Origin: Desulfobacterales bacterium
GTDB taxonomy: Bacteria > Desulfobacterota > Desulfobulbia > Desulfobulbales > Desulfocapsaceae
Direction of reading: 5' to 3'
DNA length: 30,564 bases
Assembly: GCA_013042695.1 (NCBI GenBank)
Contig: JABDPQ010000401.1
Coordinates: forward strand, 1-30,564
Part shown: one piece after another, positions 1-6,793 of the stretch
Layout of the letters: each line of letters opens with the position of its first letter
Position numbering within the stretch: position 1 is the stretch's first letter
Notes under the pieces: model-generated
The model's input: the letters and a program-made list of their open reading frames with translations, nothing else
Databases searched by the model: none
Told to the model about the DNA's origin: nothing
Translations under genes and position numbers: made by a program

Positions 1-295
1 CTCGGTCTTGCTCACGCTGCGTAATGCTTTCAACAGACTCTTCATAAAGAAGCTGAGCCTCAGGGGCTGGCCGACGATATTCCGATAAACCAAGAACGGT
101 AATAATATATGAAATGTCGTTTTTAGAGATATGCAGAACATCGCCAAGAGTCACAATGCGAGAAGGTTTGGCTCGAAAATTATTAACCTGTACTTTGTTG
201 GCCTGTATTGCCCGGGTGGCTAGTGATCTGGTTTTATAGAACCGAGCTGCCCACAACCATTTATCGAGTCGAATTTTTTTTTCTTGGTCAATCAT
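1..295 (-). CDS. hslR: Hsp15-like S4-domain RNA-binding protein (3' end outside window)
   Basis: The reverse strand from the ATG at 293-295 translates without a stop to the left edge (98 codons). The N-terminal part reads IRLDKWLWAARFYKTRSLA, followed by a basic stretch (ANKVQVNNFRAKPSRIV) and LGDVLHI; this is the S4 RNA-binding fold as found in Hsp15. Family members bind free 50S subunits that carry stalled nascent chains and help recycle them. The C-terminal part seen here (EYRRPAPEAQLLYEES) also fits Hsp15, which ends in a charged tail. An in-frame stop just upstream fixes this start; no clear Shine-Dalgarno is visible. The gene is divergent from folE2. The remaining C-terminus lies outside the window, so full length cannot be judged. 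Confidence 0.85.
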   Translation of the reverse strand, partial: MIDQEKKIRLDKWLWAARFYKTRSLATRAIQANKVQVNNFRAKPSRIVTLGDVLHISKNDISYIITVLGLSEYRRPAPEAQLLYEESVESITQREQDR

Positions 296-444
296 CTATG
301 AACACATCGATTTTTATTTTGTAATACTGCAAAGTAAATTACACCGATTAAATAGTGATCGCATGCAAAAATGATAAATATAGTAGTATCGAATAAAAAA
401 TAGTAATACATGCGAGTAATACAGCCTGTTGTAGGGTCTCTACT

Positions 445-473
445 TTGTTGGTAACTATTTTATTATATATAAA
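445..473 (+). promoter_or_regulatory. Candidate sigma-70 promoter of folE2
   Basis: TTGTTG (445-450) is separated by 17 bases from TATAAA (468-473), about 45 bases before the folE2 ATG. The -10 matches five of six consensus bases, the -35 only three. The surroundings are very AT-rich, so chance matches are likely. Confidence 0.35.
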
Positions 474-516
474 TCCAGTTGCTTAAGTTAATAATTATCT
501 AATAAAATATAATCAT

Positions 517-1275
517 ATGTCTATTCAGACAGCTGGCGTAAAAAACATCACCTTGCCAATCACGGTGAAGCAGAGAGACGGAGGCACCCAGGATACCGTT
601 GCTTCAATAAGTCTCCAGGCACAAATGCCTGCGATCATGCAGGCAACCTGTATTGCTTCATTTACTGCAATCCTCAATAAATATATTCGTGAAATAAGTG
701 TACCCATATTTCCGCAGCTTCTTACCGAGGTAAAGACATTTTTCAACGCACAAAGTGCCCGTATTGATATGAGCTTTCCCTACTATCTGGAAAAACAGGC
801 TCCCGTATCTGGAACAAAAAGCCTTCTCGAATATTCCTGCATATTCAGTGGAAATATAGGCCGAGACGAAGGATTCCTTCTTACAGTCCAGGTTCCAGTT
901 ACGACATTATGCCCCTGTTCCAAAGAAATCAGTGTAGCCGGAGCTCATAATCAACGGGCAGAAGTGACATTAAGTGCCAGGTTCAAGAAAATGATCTGGG
1001 CGGAAGATCTTATCGACTTAATAGAACAATGTGCTTCTTGTGAACTTTTTGCTTTGCTCAAACGACCTGACGAAAAATACGTTACAGAAACGGCTTTCAA
1101 TAATCCGATGTTTGTTGAAGATGTTGTCAGAAAGGTATCAGTTATGGCTTTAGATCATCCCCATATCACTTGGTTTTCTGCAAGTGTTGAAAGCTTTGAG
1201 TCGATACACAAGCATAGCGCCTATGCCTATGTAGATAGTGGAGATATTCTTGATAATACATCAGATGTTAGCTAA
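517..1275 (+). CDS. folE2: GTP cyclohydrolase FolE2 (type IB)
   Basis: Converts GTP to 7,8-dihydroneopterin triphosphate, the first step towards tetrahydrofolate (and queuosine-type deazapurines). At 252 aa it is close to family length. The hallmark motifs are visible: TTLCPCSKEIS with the metal/catalytic Cys at 132, GAHNQRAEV with His144, the glutamate region CELFALLKRPDEK (Glu176), AFNNPMFVEDVVR, and the C-terminal ESFESIHKHSAYA with His231. These correspond to the Cys, His, Glu and His residues described for the Neisseria enzyme. The N-terminal KGTHMSR-type motif of the family is replaced by QATCIAS (residues 42-48), which is unusual. An in-frame stop lies 31 bases upstream with no other start codon between, so ATG 517 is secure. 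No other folate gene is adjacent. FolE2 enzymes can work with metals other than zinc and are often Zur-regulated, but I see no convincing Zur site. Confidence 0.93.
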   Translation: MSIQTAGVKNITLPITVKQRDGGTQDTVASISLQAQMPAIMQATCIASFTAILNKYIREISVPIFPQLLTEVKTFFNAQSARIDMSFPYYLEKQAPVSGTKSLLEYSCIFSGNIGRDEGFLLTVQVPVTTLCPCSKEISVAGAHNQRAEVTLSARFKKMIWAEDLIDLIEQCASCELFALLKRPDEKYVTETAFNNPMFVEDVVRKVSVMALDHPHITWFSASVESFESIHKHSAYAYVDSGDILDNTSDVS

Positions 1276-1282
1276 TCAAAAA

Positions 1283-1492
1283 CTATTTAGTTGTATCTGA
1301 AAGACGAGATAAAACCCTGTCAGATTTCATCATTTGTGATAAAGAGTACCCCTCGATAATCATAAAAGACAGAAACAGAAACAGACTGATACAGACAAAA
1401 CTAAAAAGTAGTGGAAAAAGTAATCGAGATAACTCAGAACATTTCAACCTCAGTGTTTTAACACGATCTTCTGCAGTAAGATTTAGTAACAT
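1283..1492 (-). CDS. Small hypothetical single-pass membrane protein
   Basis: A 69-codon frame not recognised as any family. It has a charged N-terminus (residues 1-22, AEDRVKTLRLK), one strongly hydrophobic segment at about 24-46 (LLFPLLFSFVCISLFLFLSF), and a polar C-terminus ending DRVLSRLSDTTK. The main support for it being real is a near-perfect ribosome binding site: on the minus strand GAGGGGAGGG ends four bases before the ATG. The frame stops seven bases past the folE2 stop, in convergent orientation. Function is unknown; a small membrane-anchored regulator or leaderless toxin-like peptide are both possible. Moderate confidence, since there is no homology evidence. Confidence 0.5.
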   Translation of the reverse strand: MLLNLTAEDRVKTLRLKCSELSRLLFPLLFSFVCISLFLFLSFMIIEGYSLSQMMKSDRVLSRLSDTTK

Positions 1493-1660
1493 TGCGCCCT
1501 CCCCTCTAATTAGGTGCCGAAAAAAATCGACATTGCATAATATATTGCATATTTAATGCCAAGAGAGCAGCAGAGAGCAATAATTAATTTTATAAATAAT
1601 ATTGATATGTTATTTGTTTATTTCTGGAAGCTTATTGTGTCAACCCAAAACGATTTGCAC

Positions 1661-1677
1661 TGTAAACCTACTTTACA
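1661..1677. promoter_or_regulatory. Perfect 6-5-6 dyad, possible operator
   Basis: TGTAAA, five bases, TTTACA: a perfect inverted repeat. It is overlapped by a second one, CTTTAC-ACC-GTAAAG (1671-1685), so the half-site GTAAA occurs three times in 25 bases in alternating orientation. It lies 169 bases upstream of the small minus-strand membrane ORF. The pattern suits a dimeric regulator, but none can be named, and AT-rich dyads arise by chance. Confidence 0.25.
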
Positions 1678-1942
1678 CCGTAAAGAAATCACTCATGTCG
1701 CTCAACTGAGAATACCTTAAGATGTTAATATTAAATGATTATTTTGCTTGTGATTTAGAAAGACCCCGTGTTGCGTCTTTATATGGAGACATTTTAAACT
1801 GCATCAAAATGTGAGGATGCTCTTCGCTGCATAATGACACTAATCGTTACCGAGTGACATCTAGCGCCACTCTTTATGGGCAAATCTGCTTGGTTAAGCT
1901 CTCTATGCCACCGAAGATAACCCTGACTGCTTGCTTCAAGGC

Positions 1943-1967
1943 TGGCCCGCGATTGTTAACGGGGCCA
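1943..1967 (-). terminator. GC-rich hairpin after glrR
   Basis: TGGCCC (1943-1948) pairs with GGGCCA (1962-1967). The stem can gain two more pairs with one bulged base, leaving an eight-base loop. It starts about 20 bases after the glrR stop. There is no T-run after it on the minus strand, so it is not a classical intrinsic terminator; it may stabilise the operon mRNA 3' end. Confidence 0.3.
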
Positions 1968-1986
1968 ACTCGTTTGCATAGAATGC

Positions 1987-3339
1987 TTAATCTTTAAAAA
2001 GGGCGGGGGCAATATGATGTCTATTAAGAATTTTATAAAAATCTGTCCTGTTGCGTCCGGCTATGCGTGCCGCTTGAGCAACATTTCCGCTTGTCAATTG
2101 AAGCAGCCTTACCAAATAACGTTGTCCAAATTCAAACCGGGCCTGATCAAAAGTCACTATTTTGACGTTCTCTTCTTTGTTCAGAGCCGAAGTTATTAAG
2201 TTTACAGGAATAAGGTCCGTCGTCGAAAGCGCTGCAGCCTGCTCAACGACGTTCTGAAGTTGTCTGATGTTTCCTGGCCACGGCGCTTCAATCAGAATAT
2301 CCATGGCTTCAGGAGAGAAACCTATGATTTTTCGCTCATTTTCTTCATTGAACATGGTTAGAAAATGTTCAACAAGAAGAGGAATATCTTCCCTTCTATC
2401 ATGCAAAGGCGGGACCTCGAGTGAAACAACATTGAGCCTATAATACAAATCTTCACGAAACTGTTTATCCTCAACACGTTTCTCCAGGTCTTGATTAGTT
2501 GCTGACACTATTCTCACATCAACAGGAATTGACGCAGTATCTCCAACCGGCCGAACAATTCTTTCCTGAAGAACGCGGAGCAGTTTTACCTGCAGATGCA
2601 GCGGCATATCTCCTATTTCATCAAGAAACAACGTGCCGGTGTCAGCAGCACGAAATAATCCGTTGTAAGCCCTCTCGGCGCCGGAGAATGAGCCTTTCGC
2701 ATGGCCAAAAAGCTCTGATTCGAGCAATGCTTCCGGGATAGCACTGCAATTAACTGGTATAAACGCATGAACACTACGATCGCTGGCATTATGAACTGCT
2801 TTTGCTAAAAGTTCCTTACCCGTCCCGCTTTGCCCTCTAATCAGGACACTGGAATTGCTTTTAGAGACAAGGCGTACCTTATCAAGGAGCTGCTCCATGA
2901 TGGAGCTGCGTGAAATAATATCTTTACGCCACTCGGCTACATCAGGGTCACTGCTTGAAACCGAAGCAAATTTTAGTGCTCGTTCTATCTCCTTTAGAAA
3001 TTGCCTGCCATCTATTGGTTTTGTAAGGAAAGCAAAAACTCCTTTTTGGGTCGCCTCAACCGCTTCCGGAATTGATCCGTGGGCTGTGATAATTAATACA
3101 GGTATGGAGGTATTGAGGTCTCGGATTGCCTCATACAGGCTCAAACCGTCCATTCTTCCCATGCGTAAATCTGTAATAACAAGCTGGGGTGAAGATGCGG
3201 AAAATGATGCCATTGCCTCTTCGCCACTTTGTGCCGTTATCACATTGTAACCGGCACTCTCTAAACGCAGGGTCCAGAGGCTCAGAAGATCTTCTTCGTC
3301 ATCAACAAGCAGAATCGTTGGTTTATTCATAGAACTCAT
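1987..3339 (-). CDS. glrR: Sigma-54-dependent response regulator, GlrR/QseF type
   Basis: An NtrC-class activator: a phosphorylated receiver drives an AAA+ ring that opens sigma-54 promoters. Receiver domain residues 8-122 with acidic pocket D13/D14, phospho-acceptor D57 (VITDLRM) and K107 (LTKP). AAA+ domain about 142-370: Walker A GQSGTGKE (169-176), Walker B FLDEIGD (238-244), arginine-finger region REDLYYRLNV. C-terminal Fis-type HTH at 418-438 (GNVAQAARIAGRNRTDFYKIL). The stretches TAHGSIPEAV, GQSGTGKE and GRNRTDFYK match E. coli GlrR as I remember it rather than NtrC or AtoC, and its length (450 aa) fits. Odd point: the sigma-54 contact loop GAFTGA reads GSFSGA (216-221). It starts four bases after the lipoprotein gene stop, last in the operon. 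In E. coli GlrR activates the sRNA glmY and rpoE; the target here is unknown. Confidence 0.9.
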   Translation of the reverse strand: MSSMNKPTILLVDDEEDLLSLWTLRLESAGYNVITAQSGEEAMASFSASSPQLVITDLRMGRMDGLSLYEAIRDLNTSIPVLIITAHGSIPEAVEATQKGVFAFLTKPIDGRQFLKEIERALKFASVSSSDPDVAEWRKDIISRSSIMEQLLDKVRLVSKSNSSVLIRGQSGTGKELLAKAVHNASDRSVHAFIPVNCSAIPEALLESELFGHAKGSFSGAERAYNGLFRAADTGTLFLDEIGDMPLHLQVKLLRVLQERIVRPVGDTASIPVDVRIVSATNQDLEKRVEDKQFREDLYYRLNVVSLEVPPLHDRREDIPLLVEHFLTMFNEENERKIIGFSPEAMDILIEAPWPGNIRQLQNVVEQAAALSTTDLIPVNLITSALNKEENVKIVTFDQARFEFGQRYLVRLLQLTSGNVAQAARIAGRNRTDFYKILNRHHIAPALFKD

Positions 3340-3343
3340 TTTT

Positions 3344-3946
3344 CTATTTTTTCGGGGTAAGCATAAGCTCTACTTCTTTCAATTTTTGTACCTGTTGATC
3401 GAGTGACTCAATCTTTTCCCGCTGAATCCTGATTTTTTGCATCAGCTCTTTTATCTCAGCTTCGTAATCCAGAGCAAGGAGCTCTCGCTCCTGCTGTTCT
3501 TTGCTGAGGTGCAGCAGACCATCGTCAATCTGCTCATAGAGGGCTAATCGTTGTTCCAGTATTTTTTTAAATCCTCTGGCTGGGTGGCTCTCCCGTTGTT
3601 GAACAGCGAGAACAAGTTGAAGAGTATTAATCGTCTTTTGCATATGCTCAACAGAAGCTTCGTCTGACAGGGAAAGACATACTACTTCGCTCCAATCAGC
3701 GGTTTCAGGCTGTTCTTCTACCACGGCGGTTGTTCGCCGGTAAAGATTTTCAAAGGCTTGATCTTCTGGGATGCGTGCTTCCGATAGACAATAGACAACA
3801 CGTTCAAAAGGTGACATTTTATAAACAGTGATCGGATCAAGGCGAAGTTCATCAAAATATATTTTTCCTTGCTCTAGATGACAACCGCTCATTAAGGTCA
3901 AAATTATCACTAGAGCAGATAGTCTGACTGGCTTACGAATTTTCAT
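3344..3946 (-). CDS. QseG-like small lipoprotein of the two-component operon
   Basis: The ATG at 3944-3946 gives a 200-aa protein that begins with a classic lipoprotein signal: basic MKIRKPVR, a hydrophobic core and lipobox LMSGC (Cys22). An upstream in-frame ATG at 3976 would bury the signal under ten extra residues. The mature part is soluble and charged; its last approximately 60 residues (LLALDYEAEIKEL to KLKEVELMLTPKK) form a predicted coiled coil. E. coli QseG has the same plan: lipobox, short globular part, C-terminal coiled coil ending with a similar ERQL-like segment. It lies between kinase and regulator, as qseG does. The gene overlaps the end of the kinase gene by 14 bases and is probably translationally coupled. 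By analogy it would sit in the envelope and tune the kinase. Sequence identity to QseG is weak by eye, so the assignment rests on architecture and position. Confidence 0.75.
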   Translation of the reverse strand: MKIRKPVRLSALVIILTLMSGCHLEQGKIYFDELRLDPITVYKMSPFERVVYCLSEARIPEDQAFENLYRRTTAVVEEQPETADWSEVVCLSLSDEASVEHMQKTINTLQLVLAVQQRESHPARGFKKILEQRLALYEQIDDGLLHLSKEQQERELLALDYEAEIKELMQKIRIQREKIESLDQQVQKLKEVELMLTPKK

Positions 3947-5423
3947 AAGTTTTTGCTTGATTTTCAATTTCCACATTATTTATCGGCAAGGTGATACCAA
4001 ATCGGGCACCAGGCTCTCCCGGGTTCAAAACCCTTATAGAACCGCCAAGATGGGTTACGTATTCATAAACAATTGCTAGACCAAGTCCGCTTCCTTTTAC
4101 AACCGAATGAACATGAGTCTCTACCTGATAGAATGGTTTAAATATTTTTTCACTTTCTTCTTTGGGAATTCCAGGGCCTGAGTCGTAGATAATACAAGCC
4201 GCTTTCTTTTGATCACTGCTCAATCGACAGCCAATAGTTCCTCCAGGTGGACTGTACTTGGCAGCATTAGAAAACAAATTCTCAAATATCGCTTCAAGTT
4301 CCTTTTGATTACCACATATCAAGACATTCTGCAGTTTAATATCGAGGTTGATATTCCTTCCTATTATCTTTGTTGTCTGGGCCTGAGCTACCTTTTCGAT
4401 AAGGCTCTTCAAGTTAATGAGCTTATTGCTTTCCTTTGACTCTTTTTTTAATTGAGCCATATTAAAATTAATTATGTTTTCAATTAAATCCTGAAGTAAT
4501 ACGCTATTATTAATCAAGATAGATGTAACTGCCTCCTGCTTATGACTCAGCTCGCCAACAAGACCTTCATTGAGCAAAGCAGCTCCTTCTCTGATCGATG
4601 ATAGTGGTGTTTTTAATTCGTGAGAAATGTGGGCAAGAAATTTTGCTTTTTCCTGTTCAAGCGCTTCCAATCTTACCCGCAACCAATCGAGTTTTTCTCC
4701 TAATACTTCGATATCAAGCGGCCCAGACACAAGCACGGGCGTTTTGAAATCACCATTACCAAGCCTCTCTACACTTTTATTTAACTGCCTCACAGGCCAC
4801 GACAGCAAAAATGTCATGACAATAATCATAAAAACCGTAGCCAGGATGAAAGTTCCCGTTTGGGAGACCAGTGTGCGTTGAGCCTCTTCTGTCGTCGTCT
4901 TTAGTCCGGTTATCTCCCTTTCCATCATCTCCTGAATGCCAGCCCTGATATCCTGCACCTGATTTTGTTGTTCTTCAAAGGAGTCTATTGCCTTGGTTAT
5001 TTCAGTTTGAGGGTCACCTTTTATTGTACCGTCACGTGCTGATATTATAGTTGTTCTTTGAACATTTCTTGCCTGTCTCATCTCATCAATAGTGGAATGG
5101 ACATTAGTCCGCAGCGGCAGCCTGAGGAGTTGAAAGAGCAAGGTGTCAATTTGAGCGTGATAATCTTCAGTCTGTTTAAGGTATTCTTTTTCTGTCGTAA
5201 TCGAATAAAGCCGCAATGTTCTTTCTTCATTTCTCAGATGTTCAGCTAAAAGCTCACTCTCCCTGGTTCCGCTTACTGCATGATCTACGACCTCAAGGCC
5301 AGTATCAGACAATTGATCTATAAACTTGAGTGTTGTCCAAAGACCGACCCCTAAGGGCAAGGACACCATGATAAAACCAAGAACAAGCAGGTTAAGAAAA
5401 GTCCGAGGACGAAAAATTTTCAT
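3933..5423 (-). CDS. glrK: Membrane sensor histidine kinase, GlrK/QseE type
   Basis: 496 aa. Two transmembrane helices (about 8-32 and 188-209) flank an approximately 155-residue mostly helical periplasmic domain. A HAMP-like linker (about 207-262, LNKSVERLGNGDF) follows. HisKA domain has FLAHISHELKTPLSS with phospho-acceptor His268. HATPase domain: N-box ENLFSNAAKYSP (381-392), G1 DSGPGIP (414-420), G2 GSGLGLA (444-450). It is a complete HPK1-type kinase that should autophosphorylate and pass phosphate to the response regulator two genes down. First gene of the operon; no clear Shine-Dalgarno. Assignment to GlrK rests mainly on its partner genes and order, since periplasmic domains diverge fast. 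A palindrome lies about 70 bases upstream (5492-5504). Confidence 0.85.
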   Translation of the reverse strand: MKIFRPRTFLNLLVLGFIMVSLPLGVGLWTTLKFIDQLSDTGLEVVDHAVSGTRESELLAEHLRNEERTLRLYSITTEKEYLKQTEDYHAQIDTLLFQLLRLPLRTNVHSTIDEMRQARNVQRTTIISARDGTIKGDPQTEITKAIDSFEEQQNQVQDIRAGIQEMMEREITGLKTTTEEAQRTLVSQTGTFILATVFMIIVMTFLLSWPVRQLNKSVERLGNGDFKTPVLVSGPLDIEVLGEKLDWLRVRLEALEQEKAKFLAHISHELKTPLSSIREGAALLNEGLVGELSHKQEAVTSILINNSVLLQDLIENIINFNMAQLKKESKESNKLINLKSLIEKVAQAQTTKIIGRNINLDIKLQNVLICGNQKELEAIFENLFSNAAKYSPPGGTIGCRLSSDQKKAACIIYDSGPGIPKEESEKIFKPFYQVETHVHSVVKGSGLGLAIVYEYVTHLGGSIRVLNPGEPGARFGITLPINNVEIENQAKTYENS

Positions 5424-5977
5424 TTTAAAATAATCGTCAGGAAGTGTTCAGATATGCGTTCTAAAACGAGTTATCATTTAAATAGTAACCTTGTCACTGT
5501 GACATAAAATCATGATTGACTCTGCAGCAACTCACTAAGAACTCCAGAAAGACGCTTAATGGCTATTATGCTATGATGCGCATTAACACATTAAAAATTC
5601 AATCTAAAAGTAAATGTTCTTCTGGTAGTGCTATAAAAAGATTCTCCAGGGCCAAACACGACTTTTTTAGCCACCTCATGTTAAAATAAAGACGTTGAAT
5701 TTACTTCATCCGACAGCTTAACTCATAAAAACATGCCTCATCAGGTCTGGTACTTGCAGTTAGTGAGGGGAAAATTGATTGATGGAATCTAACATAGCTT
5801 GACATTGTCGGCTATAAACGTTGCAAATATTTTTTATATGTTCACCGAGATCATAATCCAGCAATTACCTTTGAAAAATAACCTGGGTAGAGGACCGAGG
5901 AACATCTCTCATTTTATTCAAGAACAATCCACTTAACTATATAGCCTCATCGATCTTTTCTTTCTTATTTTTCTTAA
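5424..5977. other. Long intergenic region upstream of glrK
   Basis: About 550 bases without a convincing ORF; with the adjoining repeat copy it makes a 782-base gap between darP and glrK. I looked for a sigma-54 promoter (GG-N10-GC) and for TGTC-N10-GACA activator sites, and found none convincing. A TGTCAC-T-GTGACA palindrome sits near the glrK end. The space is enough for a small RNA, which cannot be shown from sequence alone. Confidence 0.5.
5492..5504. promoter_or_regulatory. 13-bp palindrome upstream of glrK
   Basis: TGTCACTGTGACA is a perfect palindrome around a central T, 69 bases before the glrK ATG. The half-sites TGTC and GACA are those of the known E. coli GlrR sites, but those are spaced by ten bases, not five. 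Could be an autoregulatory operator or a site for another dimeric regulator (CRP/FNR-family sites are similar). Confidence 0.35.
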
Positions 5978-6113
5978 CCACTTGCAGAACACCCTTTTCG
6001 TTCAACCTCTGCGTAATGCTTAAATTTCTATCCTCGGAATATCAATTATATGCCTATGGTAAAACTTTTGAATGCCTGACTTTGAACGAAAATCATCATT
6101 TTGCAAAAGGCTC
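5978..6113. repeat. MITE-like element, copy 1 (degenerate ends)
   Basis: This 136-bp block matches 24684-24821 at roughly 85% by eye, including the identical 22-bp core beginning at TCCTCGGAATATCAAT and the block TGACTTTGAACGAAAA. It has internal inverted repeats TTTTCGTTCAA (5995-6005) and TTGAACGAAAA. Its ends are eroded compared with copy 2: left CCACTTGCAGAACACCC, right TTTTGCAAAAGGCTC. It lies 92 bases downstream of darP, oriented as copy 2. It has no coding capacity and no transposase. Confidence 0.85.
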
Positions 6114-6205
6114 CTCTATATACGCACATCACACGTCTAATCGAGATTCTAGAATCATTCAAGATATGTTTCTTGTGTTTCCGCTGTAAGGTTTTTTTAT
6201 GGTTT

Positions 6206-6754
6206 TTATGGTTGTTCTGGTGGAATGCGCCTTTTTTTTTCAGCAGCAGCCTTGAGAAGACGGAACAATTCTCGATAGTGTGTCTTGTTTCTATTTCGAG
6301 CATATTGATGAGCTGATCTTCTTATTTCATGTTCATCAATTACGGGCAGCGTATTCATGGTTTGTCGAATGACCTCACTGTGCCAATCAATTTCCATTTG
6401 CCGACTGCCTTTAAGACAGTTCTCATATTCTTGCAAAGCATCATCAATTATGGCATCCCTCAGTTTTTCAGTTGTGCGATGAAATCGATTTTCCTCTAAC
6501 TTGGATCCTCTGATCTGCTGCAAGAATGACAAAATCCCATCGACCGGTTCTTCCTGGAGTATTTTGGCCACATACTTAATCTGTCGTTTTCTGGCTCCAC
6601 CCTTGGTTTTTCGAACAGCTTCAATCTCATGCTTTAATCTATCACTGCCTGGTAGCTTTATGAGCTCAGAATCTCCTAGCACACTCAGCTCTTTGGCAGC
6701 AGCTTCGATCAATTTAAATCTCCGTTTTTGCTCAGATCGACTTACTTTTTCCAT
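6206..6754 (-). CDS. darP: DarP / YjgA family ribosome biogenesis factor (DUF615)
   Basis: 182 aa, basic and predicted all-helical, no signal or membrane segment. The N-terminal pattern SRSEQKRRFKLIEAAAKEL, followed by LGDSELIKLPGSDRLKHEIEAVRK and GARKRQIKYVAKIL, is the DUF615 signature; the C-terminal RRSAHQYARNRNKTHYRELFRLLK also fits. The E. coli protein associates with late 50S precursors and helps the peptidyl-transferase centre mature. Length is normal for the family. It begins 40 bases after the gpmI stop, so the two are probably cotranscribed. The last codons run into a run of As and Gs rich in Lys/Arg, and the repeat element follows 92 bases later. Confidence 0.87.
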   Translation of the reverse strand: MEKVSRSEQKRRFKLIEAAAKELSVLGDSELIKLPGSDRLKHEIEAVRKTKGGARKRQIKYVAKILQEEPVDGILSFLQQIRGSKLEENRFHRTTEKLRDAIIDDALQEYENCLKGSRQMEIDWHSEVIRQTMNTLPVIDEHEIRRSAHQYARNRNKTHYRELFRLLKAAAEKKRRIPPEQP

Positions 6755-6793
6755 GGTCTGACAGATGGAGTCAAGGTCATTTTGAGTAGATCG

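Larger units (their letters stand above)
1493..1986. other. Intergenic region between small membrane ORF and glrR
   Basis: About 490 bases with no supportable gene on either strand. It carries a dyad at 1661-1677 and a GC-rich hairpin at 1943-1967 (listed separately). The rest is AT-rich with stops in all frames; it presumably contains the promoter of the small minus-strand ORF. Confidence 0.6.

Noticed and set aside
359..415. Long-range inverted repeat TCGCATG ... CATGCGA upstream of folE2, considered as a Zur-type or structural site
   Set aside because: Only seven base pairs with a 43-base loop in very AT-rich DNA; no resemblance to a known Zur box.
2855..3250. 131-codon frame on the plus strand inside glrR
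   Set aside because: Fully antisense to a clear receiver/AAA+ gene with conserved motifs; a shadow frame.
5747..5760. Sigma-54-like sequence TCTGGTACTTGCAG upstream of glrK
   Set aside because: GG and GC are only five bases apart rather than the ten required for -24/-12 elements.
6046..6303. Minus-strand 85-codon frame overlapping the darP 3' end and MITE copy 1
   Set aside because: It overlaps darP out of frame for much of its length, and its remainder is translated repeat DNA; composition is lysine/histidine-rich low complexity with no ribosome site.
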